A stretch of 64,000 nucleotides of DNA from JBBRZM01 sp963813635 (lineage in GTDB: Bacteria > Actinomycetota > Acidimicrobiia > IMCC26256 > JBBRZM01), in the NCBI GenBank assembly GCA_963813635.1, contig CAWEZO010000010.1, positions 1 through 64,000 of the forward strand, read 5' to 3'. The notes below the pieces were generated by a model, which was not told where the DNA came from, ran no database searches, and was given only the letters and a program-made list of their open reading frames with translations. A program made the translations under genes and the position numbers. Positions 28,433 to 36,052 of this stretch are shown here, piece by piece. Each line of letters opens with the position of its first letter. Positions within the stretch are counted from its first letter, which is position 1.

Positions 28433-29735
28433 GTACCGGAGAGATTGTTGACACCGCGTGCTTGAGAGTTATCTGACGCTTGCTCCTTGGTAGCGGCTGG
28501 TGGGATCGAGGGTGAGGGTGCGGATGTGTTCCTCACCCCAGTAGATGTGCACGTGCCCGTCGGCGGCGACGACGCGGACGCGGGTGCCGGCCCAGCGTCG
28601 ACCGATCTGGATCTGTTTGTTCGCGAACGTGAGTTTGCCGCCGCTGGAGACGCTGCGCACGGTCGCCTTCGGCGGGTAGATCGGCTCGCCGTGTTGATCG
28701 AATCCGACGCTCATCGCCCGACCCGTCGCCATCGGTGCCGGCGGCTGGTAACGCTCGGCCGGGGTGAGGTTCCCGATCGCCTGGTGGGGTCGCTCACGGT
28801 TGTAGTGGAACCGGAACCCATCCAGGAGCTCTTGGAGGTGCGCGAGATCACAGGCGGGGCCTTCGTCGGTGAGCCATTCCTTGAGTGTGCGATGGAACCG
28901 CTCGAGCTTGCCCAATGTCTGGGGGTGATAGGCGGCCGAGTTGATCAACTCGACGTCGAGCTCCTTTAACGATCGTTCGAACTCGACGGTGAGACCGTGG
29001 AGCCGTCCGGTGAAACACAACCCGTTGTCGGACAGCACCTGACGCGGCAACCCGTAACGCGACGCGGCTTCCTCGAAGCAATCCCACGCCGCCTCCCCAG
29101 TCGCCCCATCAGCGGCGATCGCGGCGAGCAGATACCGCGAGTGGTCATCGATCATGTCGAGCACGTACGCCTTGTGCTGATCCGCCAGGCGCCACTCGGT
29201 CGCGTCGATCTGCCACAAGTCGTTGGTGACCTCGCGTTCGAAGCGCGTCAACGCCTTCGACCGACGCGGCTGATCCGCGACCAGATGATTGCGTCGCAGC
29301 GCCTGGTGGATCGTCGACACCGCCGGCGGCACTTTGCCTGCGTGCTGCAGCTCGCCGTGGATGCGCCGCGCACCCCAGCGCGGATGGTCGCGACGCATGC
29401 GACAGATCTCCGCCTCCAACGCAGCGTCGATCTGGGCGGGTGAGACCTTGGGGCGACGCGAGCGATCCTCGAGCCCCTCGATCCCCGCCGCCACATAGCG
29501 ACGCCGATACCGGTAATACGTCTCGCGCGAGATCTTGTAACGGCGGCAGATCTCTGCCACCGACTCGCCCGACTGCTCGGCCTCCAACAAGACCTCGAGT
29601 CGCAGCTCCGCCATGCTCACCGTCCTTAGGGCCATGCCCACCTCCAGCGCTTCGGCTGCAAGCAGGTTCTGGCCTCACTCGGGCGGTGTCAGGGATCTCC
29701 CCGCAACGTCACACATCTCTCCGGAACGTCACACA
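28433..29735 (-). mobile_element. IS481-family insertion sequence
   Basis: About 1.3 kb element with one intact transposase. Candidate ends share TGTG..CCGGAGAGAT..TTGAC-like inverted sequence: left around TGTGTACCGGAGAGATTG, right the complement of CTCTCCGGAACGTCACACAT, which is itself repeated in tandem at the right end. Exact borders are uncertain by several bases and no target duplication was identified. Confidence 0.7.
28469..29641 (-). CDS. IS481-family transposase
   Basis: About 390 residues, intact. N-terminal helix-turn-helix (SVAEICRRYKISRETYYRYR), a second HTH (RRIHGELQHAGKVPPAVSTI), then the DDE core: LWQIDATEWRLADQHKAYVL (first Asp), DDHSRYLLAA, LSDNGLCFTGR (second Asp) and ELINSAAYHPQTLGKLERFH with the catalytic Glu, ending HYNRERPHQAIGNLTPAERY and a C-terminal beta domain. 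The lack of frame breaks, in contrast to its surroundings, suggests recent arrival. Start may be the second Met (MAELRLEVLLEAE). Confidence 0.92.
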   Translation of the reverse strand: MGMALRTVSMAELRLEVLLEAEQSGESVAEICRRYKISRETYYRYRRRYVAAGIEGLEDRSRRPKVSPAQIDAALEAEICRMRRDHPRWGARRIHGELQHAGKVPPAVSTIHQALRRNHLVADQPRRSKALTRFEREVTNDLWQIDATEWRLADQHKAYVLDMIDDHSRYLLAAIAADGATGEAAWDCFEEAASRYGLPRQVLSDNGLCFTGRLHGLTVEFERSLKELDVELINSAAYHPQTLGKLERFHRTLKEWLTDEGPACDLAHLQELLDGFRFHYNRERPHQAIGNLTPAERYQPPAPMATGRAMSVGFDQHGEPIYPPKATVRSVSSGGKLTFANKQIQIGRRWAGTRVRVVAADGHVHIYWGEEHIRTLTLDPTSRYQGASVR

Positions 29736-29793
29736 TGAGTCCGGAACGATCTGTCACGCATCACACCGGGACGCACAACCACGAAATCGATCG

Positions 29794-29832
29794 GACGGGA
29801 GTAGTTCCGGGAGTAGTTCCGGGACTGATCGA
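29794..29832. repeat. 12-bp tandem iterons GGGAGTAGTTCC upstream of xis
   Basis: Three head-to-tail units: GGGAGTAGTTCC, GGGAGTAGTTCC, GGGACTGATCGA, 40 bp before the excisionase-like start. Same 12-bp unit as the clusters at 28064-28248. The position suits autoregulation or assembly of a recombination complex. Confidence 0.65.
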
Positions 29833-29872
29833 GCGCATGCTCGGCATCTCGAACGACAAGGGAGATGCGACC

Positions 29873-30118
29873 ATGACCTCGAACCGCGTCAACGAGAGCG
29901 ACACCGACCTGAGCAACGAGCGACGCTTGCTCCGTCCCGACGAGCTGGCGTCGTTGCTCGGCATCCCGCTCGCCACGATCTACCGGTGGCGCAGCCGCGG
30001 CGACGGGCCGCCAGGCATCCGCGTCGGTCGCCACGTCCGGTACCGCATCGACGACGTCGACCGCTGGCTCGACGCGCAGCGGGAACAACACGCCGGCGGT
30101 CGCCGCGCGCGGCCCTGA
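29873..30118 (+). CDS. xis: Excisionase-like helix-turn-helix protein
   Basis: 81 residues. The core LLRPDELASLLGIPLATIYR WRSRGDGPPGIRVGRHVRYR is the winged MerR/HTH_17 fold of actinobacterial excisionases and DNA-binding directionality factors. Ribosome site AAGGGAG upstream of ATG. Lies 470 bp upstream of the integrase in the same direction, with a 12-bp iteron cluster just before it. A general HTH_17 regulator cannot be excluded. Confidence 0.8.
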   Translation: MTSNRVNESDTDLSNERRLLRPDELASLLGIPLATIYRWRSRGDGPPGIRVGRHVRYRIDDVDRWLDAQREQHAGGRRARP

Positions 30119-30145
30119 CGCCGCGGTCGTATCGTCGGGAGAACC

Positions 30146-30583
30146 ATGGCGCACATCGAGAAGCGCAACCGGGGCGGCCGGACCGCATGGCGTGCTCGAT
30201 ACGGCGCGCCCGACGGGCGAGCGCTCGCGCAGCTTCGCCAAGAAGAGTGCAACCGATGTCGCACGCAGATCGCGAGACCACACGCGCTGCCGGACTCGAC
30301 CGCGCCGAAGGCGACTCCGTGGATGGACAGCGGCACCCTCGACCTCGACCGGCTGCGCCGTTGGAACTTGGAGAACCGGCCGCAACAGCCGCCGGGACGG
30401 AACCTCGTGGAGTTGGAGACCGAGTTTGCCGAGCACAAGTCGGCGCTCGCGGTGCTGCGCGACGCGCTCGATAACGCCGCGCAAGACGGGCTGTCGCTCC
30501 AGACGGTGCGTGACTGGCTCACCATGCAAGAGATCGCAGAGCGGCTCCAGCAAGCCAACCGTGACGAATTGGCGAAGGGCTGA
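30146..30583 (+). CDS. Chimeric small protein: integrase N-terminal stub joined to an unrelated C-terminus
   Basis: 145 residues between xis and int. The first ~25 residues (MAHIEKRNRGGRTAWRARYG) are those of an integrase arm-binding domain; in an alternative frame just after, ERSRSFAKKS continues that match. The remainder (WMDSGTLDLDRLRRWNLENR and SALAVLRDALDNAAQDGLSL) is a soluble helical domain of unknown role ending MQEIAERLQQANRDELAKG. This looks like a join of an older integrase remnant to another island gene. Stop lies 5 bp before the integrase start. Confidence 0.5.
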   Translation: MAHIEKRNRGGRTAWRARYGAPDGRALAQLRQEECNRCRTQIARPHALPDSTAPKATPWMDSGTLDLDRLRRWNLENRPQQPPGRNLVELETEFAEHKSALAVLRDALDNAAQDGLSLQTVRDWLTMQEIAERLQQANRDELAKG

Positions 30584-30587
30584 ACGA

Positions 30588-31691
30588 ATGGCGAGCAACA
30601 TTGCGGAACGACCGGACGGCAAGTACCGGGCCAGGTATACCGACCCGGCCGGCAAGGAGCACGCGAAGCACTTCAAGTTGAAGAAGGACGCGAGGGCGTG
30701 GCTCGACGAGAAGCGCGGCGAGCTTGTCACGGGCGACTACGTCGACCCGGCTGGCGGGCGGGTGACGTTCAAGGAGTACGCCGAGTCGTGGCGGGCGGCG
30801 CAGGTTCACCGGACACAGACGGCCACACAGATCGAGTCGCTTCTCCGATGCCACGTCTATCCCACCTTCGGCGGCCGTCAGCTCGCGTCGATCCGCAAGT
30901 CGGAAGTGCAGTCGTGGGCGAAGGGACTCGCGGCCACGTTGGCGCCGAGCACGATCGCGCTCGTGTTCCGCTGGTACTCGACGATCTTTCGCGCTGCCAT
31001 CGACGACGGGCTGATCCGGTCGACGCCATGCCGGGGGGTGAAGCTGCCGAAGGCGCAGCACGTCGAAGTCGTGCCCCTCGAAACGGTCGAAGTTGAAGCC
31101 GTGAGGGATGCTGTCGCGCCGCGCTGGCGGGCGGCCGTGATGCTCGCCGCCGGCACCGGGCTCCGACAGGGCGAAGTGCTCGGCCTCACGGTCGATCGCA
31201 TCGACTTCTTGCGCCGCACGGTACGGGTCGATCGTCAGCTCGTCACGGCCCGCGGGCAAGCGCCGTGTCTCGGGCCGGTCAAGACGACCGCCTCGCTGCG
31301 AAGCGTGCCGCTCCCCCAAGTTGTCGTTGACGTGCTCGCCGCGCACCTGGCCGAGTACCCGGCCGGCGATGCCGGTTTCGTGTTTACGCTCGCGAACGGT
31401 GCTCCGGTCCCCCGCGAACGGTTCTCGCGTCACTGGCGGGCCGCCGCGGACGCCGCGGGCCTAGGTGCGAAGGTCGGCTTTCATGCGCTCCGGCACTACT
31501 ACGCGTCGCTCCTGATCCGTCACGGCGAGTCGGTGAAGGTCGTCCAGTCACGGCTCGGGCACGCGTCGGCGGCCGAGACGCTCGACACCTACTCGCACTT
31601 GTGGCCCGACTCCGAGGACACGACGCGCGCCGCGGTCGATGCCGTGCTCGGGGCGTCCGCACAGGCGGCCCGCGCAAATCTCGCGGACTGA
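30588..31691 (+). CDS. int: Tyrosine recombinase / integrase of the island
   Basis: 367 residues, intact. Arm-binding N-terminus (SNIAERPDGKYRARYTDPAG KEHAKHFKLKKDARAWLDE), core-binding SAM-like domain (VTFKEYAESWRAAQ to IFRAAIDDGLI), then the catalytic domain with Arg in GTGLRQGEVLGL, HxxR in HALRHYYASLL, His in RLGHASAAETL and nucleophile Tyr in DTYSHLW. Start ATG chosen at MASNIAERPDG, five bases after the preceding stop. The gene ends 66 bp from the right att core, as expected for the enzyme that integrated this island. Confidence 0.93.
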   Translation: MASNIAERPDGKYRARYTDPAGKEHAKHFKLKKDARAWLDEKRGELVTGDYVDPAGGRVTFKEYAESWRAAQVHRTQTATQIESLLRCHVYPTFGGRQLASIRKSEVQSWAKGLAATLAPSTIALVFRWYSTIFRAAIDDGLIRSTPCRGVKLPKAQHVEVVPLETVEVEAVRDAVAPRWRAAVMLAAGTGLRQGEVLGLTVDRIDFLRRTVRVDRQLVTARGQAPCLGPVKTTASLRSVPLPQVVVDVLAAHLAEYPAGDAGFVFTLANGAPVPRERFSRHWRAAADAAGLGAKVGFHALRHYYASLLIRHGESVKVVQSRLGHASAAETLDTYSHLWPDSEDTTRAAVDAVLGASAQAARANLAD

Positions 31692-31706
31692 ACGCGGACA
31701 AGACGG
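31682..31706. repeat. Candidate integrase arm-type site (right)
   Basis: CGCGGACTGAA and CGCGGACAAG tandem units overlapping the integrase stop codon; counterpart of 20228-20252 and in the same orientation. Confidence 0.5.
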
Positions 31707-31757
31707 GGCGCGACCCGCGTCCGTGCAGGTCAACGCGTCGGCGGTGCCCTATACGCC

Positions 31758-31772
31758 GTTACTCCGCGTAGT
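31758..31772. other. attR core within the 3' end of the enoyl-CoA hydratase gene
   Basis: GTTACTCCGCGTAGT; on the minus strand it encodes the final Tyr-Ala-Glu and stop of the hydratase. Identical to attL, so integration left the host protein intact. Confidence 0.8.
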
Positions 31773-32559
31773 GCGGCTTGCGTCGCTCGCGGAACGCGGC
31801 AATCGCTTCGTCGAGATTGCCGGTGTGCCCGGCGAGCAGCTGGTTACGGTTTTCGAGGTCGACCGCGGCAGTGAGACTCGTCGCCTCGAGGTTGGACCAC
31901 AGCACGCGCTTCGTCATCATCACGCCGAACGGACTGAGAGCGCACAGCTCCTCGGCGATCGCGAGCGCGGCGTCGACCACCGCACTGTCGGCGACCACAC
32001 GTGACACGAGACCGATGCGCTCGGCTTCATGCGCGTCGATGCGCCGCCCGGTGAGGAGCAGCTCCGACGCGTGCGTCGTGCCGATGGCACGCGGCAGCAG
32101 AAAGCTCACACCGAGCTCGGTGCCGGTCAGACCGTTGGTGATTCCCGCGCCGCTGAACAACGCGGATTCGCCTGCGAGCCGAATGTCGGCTCCGAGCGTC
32201 AGGCACAGTCCCCCGCCGTACGCGGGTCCGTTGATCGCGGCGACGACCGGCTGGGGCATCGCACGCAAGGCGGGAACGACGTCGCTCATGTACCCCATCG
32301 CGCGAATGCCGGCCCGGGCCAGGCCGAGGCCGTCGAGATTGGGGGCGGCGCCCATGTCCTCGAGATCGAGACCGGAGCAGAAGCCCCGCCCCGCGCCGGT
32401 GAGCACCACCGCCCACACGTCGTTGTCGGCCCCGAGCTCGTCGATCGCGCCGTACAGCGCCTCGACCAGCCCGAACGACATCGAGTTGAGCCGCTCGGGC
32501 TTGTTGAGCGTGATGAGGCCGACATGCGGCAGGGGTCGTTCGACGATCGCAAGCGCCAC
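31759..32559 (-). CDS. Enoyl-CoA hydratase/isomerase (crotonase family)
   Basis: 266 residues. Crotonase landmarks: ITLNKPERLNSMSFGLVEAL, LTGAGRGFCSGLDLEDMG (oxyanion hole), AAINGPAYGGGLCLTLGADI RLA (second oxyanion Gly) and ELGVSFLLPRAIG. The first catalytic Glu position near ADIRLAGESALFS and the second near TGTELG suggest a hydratase, but isomerase activity cannot be excluded. Start GTG with GGAGG five bases upstream. The stop codon lies inside the island's att core. Divergent from a hydrolase gene. Confidence 0.9.
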   Translation of the reverse strand: MALAIVERPLPHVGLITLNKPERLNSMSFGLVEALYGAIDELGADNDVWAVVLTGAGRGFCSGLDLEDMGAAPNLDGLGLARAGIRAMGYMSDVVPALRAMPQPVVAAINGPAYGGGLCLTLGADIRLAGESALFSGAGITNGLTGTELGVSFLLPRAIGTTHASELLLTGRRIDAHEAERIGLVSRVVADSAVVDAALAIAEELCALSPFGVMMTKRVLWSNLEATSLTAAVDLENRNQLLAGHTGNLDEAIAAFRERRKPHYAE

Positions 32560-32656
32560 GAGACCTCCGCATCTTTGGCACCGGGAACGGGTGCACTCTA
32601 CGGGCACGGCCGGAAGCGCGCAGCACGCCGCGCCACTTGCGCGCGACCATCAGGTG

Positions 32657-33310
32657 ATGGAGGGAATCGCGCGAGACGTGTGGGTCGAGGCCAACGACCG
32701 TGAGCTCGCCGGCCGGCTGGTCGTGCCCCCGATGCCGCTCGGCGTCGTTATCTTCGCGCACGGCAGTGGGAGCAGCCGCCTGAGCCCACGCAATCTCGCG
32801 GTCGCGGAGACGCTGCACCGGGCCCGGCTCGCGACCCTGCTCTTCGACCTCCTCGACGCGGACGAGGCGAACGACCGTTCGCGGGTGTTCGACATCCCCT
32901 TGCTTTCCGGCCGGCTCTCGACAGCGACCGAGTGGGTACGGCGCGAGCCGAGTGTCGGCGCGTTGCCAATCGGATACTTCGGAGCGAGCACCGGCGCGGC
33001 GGCTGCGCTGTGGGCCGCGGGCTCGACCGGTTCGATTGTGAGCGCGATCGTGTCACGGGGTGGACGGCCCGACCTCGCGGGCCCGGTGCTCGAGGCAGTG
33101 ACCGCGCCCACGTTGCTCATCGTCGGCGGTGCCGACGAAGCGGTCCTCGAGGCCAACCGCGCCGCTGCGGCGCAACTGCACTGCGAGCACCGTGTCGAGG
33201 TGATCCCCGACGCGACGCATCTCTTCGAGGAGCCGGGTGCGTTGGCTTCTGTCGCGCGTCTCGCCTCGATCTGGTTCGTCGAGCACTTGAGTCACGCGAG
33301 CAGCCGCTGA
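32657..33310 (+). CDS. Dienelactone-hydrolase-like alpha/beta hydrolase
   Basis: 217 residues. FAHGSGSSRLSPRNLAVAET (oxyanion region), nucleophile motif GYFGASTGAAAALWAA with Ser, acid in LIVGGADEAVLE and His in PDATHLFEEPG. This is the small hydrolase family often annotated as DeoR-type or dienelactone hydrolase; its substrates are generally unknown. Start ATG follows a GTG codon that is an alternative start. Confidence 0.82.
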   Translation: MEGIARDVWVEANDRELAGRLVVPPMPLGVVIFAHGSGSSRLSPRNLAVAETLHRARLATLLFDLLDADEANDRSRVFDIPLLSGRLSTATEWVRREPSVGALPIGYFGASTGAAAALWAAGSTGSIVSAIVSRGGRPDLAGPVLEAVTAPTLLIVGGADEAVLEANRAAAAQLHCEHRVEVIPDATHLFEEPGALASVARLASIWFVEHLSHASSR

Positions 33311-33465
33311 AACGTCGACATCGGGTGGACTTGCGGCCATCGGGGCCGATCCGCCGCAGCCGACTCACCGCGGTGGTTGGGGGCGCGAGGTAGCTTGGGT
33401 GCCAGCTCCCGAAACACGAGACGTCGAACGGGCGTCTGTAACGAGGGAGTCGGGGGCCGGCAAGG

Positions 33466-34361
33466 ATGGACAGCGGAAGGGCCACGGCTGCCACGCCCGG
33501 CGCGTGGGCGGCCGACCGGCCGCTTCCCCCGGGACGCCGGATCCCACTCCCCGGCGCGGCACCACGTTCGTGCGCCAAGTCAAGGGCCCACCGGGCGCGC
33601 CGACGCTGCTGCTGCTCCACGGCTGGATCGCCAGCGGCGCGCTCAACTGGTTCCGAGTCTTCGAGCCCCTCAGCCATCATTTCAATGTCATCGCGCCCGA
33701 TCTTCGCGGCCACGCCCGGGGTGTGCGCAGCAACAAGCTCTTTCGCCTCACCGACTGCGCCGACGACTGTGCCGCAACGCTGGTCGAGCTCGACACGGGC
33801 CCGGTCATCGCGGTCGGCTACTCGATGGGTGGTCCAGTGGCGCAACTGCTGTGGCGCCGGCACCGCGATCTCGTCGATGGTCTCGTCTTCTGCGCCACTG
33901 CGGGCTTGTTTGTCTTCGGAACCCGCGAACGCGTGATCTTCACCTCCACCATGGCTGCTGCCGCGGGCACAACCCGGGTGGGCGGGCTCGTGGCCAGCAT
34001 CCCGGGGATGCCCAATTGGGGGCCGCTCACGCGCGACATCATGCCCAGGTCGCTGCCCGGATGGGCATCGGGCGAGATGCGGCGGCACAATTGGCGGATG
34101 CTGCTCGAAGCCGGTCATTCCCTGGGTACGTACAACGCCCACCGCTGGCTCCCCGAGATCGACGTGCCCACCGCCGTGATGGTGACGCAACGCGACCGCG
34201 CGCTCGCCGCCAAGGTGCAGCTCGATCTCCGCGACGCGATCGCAGGTGCGTCGACGCACCCGATCGACGACGGTCACGTCGTGTGCGTAAAAGAGTCGTT
34301 CGCGCCGCTACTCGTCGACGCGTGCGACAAGGTGTCCGCCCGTATCGCCACTCGTTCGTAG
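33466..34361 (+). CDS. Alpha/beta hydrolase (one frame change)
   Basis: About 298 residues. N-terminal LPPGRRIPLPG continues after a frame change near 33555 as RGTTFVRQVKGPPGAPTLLL LHGWIASGALNWF, a pattern I know from mycobacterial hydrolases. Nucleophile elbow VGYSMGGPVAQLLW, acid region VMVTQRDRALAAK, His in DDGHVVCVKE. Ends 7 bp before the WS/DGAT gene; such hydrolases often accompany triacylglycerol synthases, suggesting a lipase or esterase in neutral-lipid turnover. Confidence 0.82.
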
Positions 34362-34368
34362 GACGGCC

Positions 34369-35776
34369 ATGCGTCGGATGGGTGGCCTCGACGCTGCGTT
34401 CCTCTATGGCGAGACGCCGTCGTGGCACATGCACGTGTCCGCCGTGCAGCTCGCCGACCCGTCGACTGCGCCGGGCGGCTTCAGCTTCGACCGCCTCAAG
34501 GAGCTCGTCGTCGCGCGCTTGCCGCAGGTGCCGCAGTTCCGCTGGCGACTGGTCGAGGCGCCGCTCGGACTGGGCCGCCCCGGCTGGGTCGAGGAACGCG
34601 ACTTCGATCCCGACTACCACATTCGGCGCATCGGTTGCCCGGCGCCCGGCGGTCGCCGCGAGCTGGGCGAGCTCGTCGGCGACCTTGTCTCCTACAAGCT
34701 CGATCGCAGGAAACCGCTCTGGGAGATGTGGGTCATCGAAGGACTCGAAGACGACCGAGTTGCGATCCTCACGAAGGTGCACCACGCGATCATCGACGGT
34801 GTGTCGGGCGCAGATTTGGCGACCGTGCTCATGGACATGCAGCCCGAGCCCGCGGTGCCGCCGGCGGACGCGTCGATTGATTCGCTCGAGCACGAGCGCA
34901 TGCCGGGCGGATTCGAGATGTTGGCACGCGGTGTCGTCTACACGATGTTCACTCCGTGGCGCGCGATGCGTTACGTGGGCCAGCTCGCAAGCTCGACGTT
35001 GACGTTCGCGAGCTTCATGCGCCGCGACGACGCACCGAAGATTCCGTTTCAAGCACCGCGCACGTCGCTGAATGCCGCCATTACGCCGCATCGCCGGTTC
35101 GCGTCCGCCACGGTGCCGCTCGCGTCGGTGAAGCAGGTCAAGGACGCGTTCGGCATGAAGCTCAATGACGTCGTGCTCGCATTGTGCGCCGGCGCGTTGC
35201 GCAACTACCTCGAATCACGTGGCGAGCTGCCCGACGCGCCGTTGATCGCGCAGGTGCCTGTGTCGCAGCGTACCGATGCCGATCGCGGCGAGGTGGGCAA
35301 CAAGGTGGCGGCGATGTTCGCGTCGCTCGCGACCCACATCGACGACCCGGGCGAGCGGCTGCGCGAGATCCACGACAGCACGCAGAGCGCCAAGGAGATG
35401 CAGAAGGCGCTGGCCGCCAAGCGGATCATGGGACTCACCGACACGACCCCGCCCGGCCTCATCTCGCTTGCCACCGCGCACTTACACCGCGATGGGCCTC
35501 GACGGTCGCACGCCGCCGATCTTCAACGTGATCATCTCCAACGTGCCCGGTCCGCCGTTTCCCCTCTACATCGGCGGGGCGCGGCTGATCTCCATGTCAC
35601 CGATGGGGCCGCTTCTTTACGGCGGTGGCCTCAACATCACCGTGCTGAGCTACATGGATCGGCTCGACTTCGGCTTTCTCTCGTGCCGTGAGGCGGTGCC
35701 CGATCCGTGGCTCATCGCTGATGGCATCCCGCCCGCGCTCGAGGAGTTGGAGAAGGCCGCGAGCGACCTCGCCTGA
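34369..35776 (+). CDS. Wax ester synthase / diacylglycerol acyltransferase (WS/DGAT), one frame change
   Basis: Bifunctional acyltransferase making wax esters or triacylglycerol from acyl-CoA, about 469 residues. Catalytic HHxxxDG motif is KVHHAIIDGVSGADL; N-terminal MRRMGGLDAAFLYGETPSWH MHV and C-terminal FNVIISNVPGPPFPLYIGGA RL (ISNVPGP motif) are classic. Frame change near 35479 (GLISLAT then RTYTAMGLDGRT) is a single-base problem. With the desaturase and hydrolases this indicates neutral-lipid storage. Confidence 0.93.
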
Positions 35777-35953
35777 ACCGATGGCTCACGTGATCGTGGG
35801 CGCCGCGCCAAAGAACTCCAGCAGCGCGGCAACGACCGCGTTCCGAAGACGTCGGACGCAACTGTCACGTCGTCCAGCGTCATTTCGGACATGCGGTTCT
35901 CCCGGGTGCACCGCGACGTTTAGGGGACCGAGTGCCGTTGGGAAAACGGGGGC

Positions 35954-36025
35954 ATGACTATTGTCGGGATCCTCGTTGTCGTGCTCCTCATCGTGCTCAT
36001 CATCTACTTCATCCGAAGAGCCTGA
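35954..36025 (+). CDS. 23-residue single-pass membrane peptide
   Basis: MTIVGILVVVLLIVLIIYFI then RRA: one membrane helix with a short basic C-terminus and essentially nothing else. Upstream GGGGGC is a plausible weak ribosome site. Resembles the tiny hydrophobic stress proteins seen in many bacteria, but is too short for family assignment; it could be chance. It lies between the WS/DGAT gene and the convergent PLC-like gene. Confidence 0.4.
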   Translation: MTIVGILVVVLLIVLIIYFIRRA

Positions 36026-36052
36026 CCCGCCGCAGCCGACATTCGCAGTGTG

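Larger units (their letters stand above)
20109..31772. mobile_element. Integrated genomic island, about 11.6 kb, flanked by att direct repeats
   Basis: Bounded by a 15-bp direct repeat, with a tyrosine integrase ending about 65 bp from the right repeat and an excisionase-like gene upstream of it. The insertion point is the 3' end of an enoyl-CoA hydratase gene, whose stop codon is kept by the att core. Gene content inside is unlike the flanks: truncated genes, two insertion sequences, a broken helicase-nuclease gene. Imperfect 25-bp repeats inside each end (20228-20252 and 31682-31706) may be integrase arm sites. No conjugation or replication gene is visible, so it is probably a decayed integrative element. 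Confidence 0.75.

Noticed and set aside
29735..30118. Longer xis reading from 29735
   Set aside because: The upstream part translates the iteron array; the ATG at 29873 has a good ribosome site and begins just before the HTH domain.
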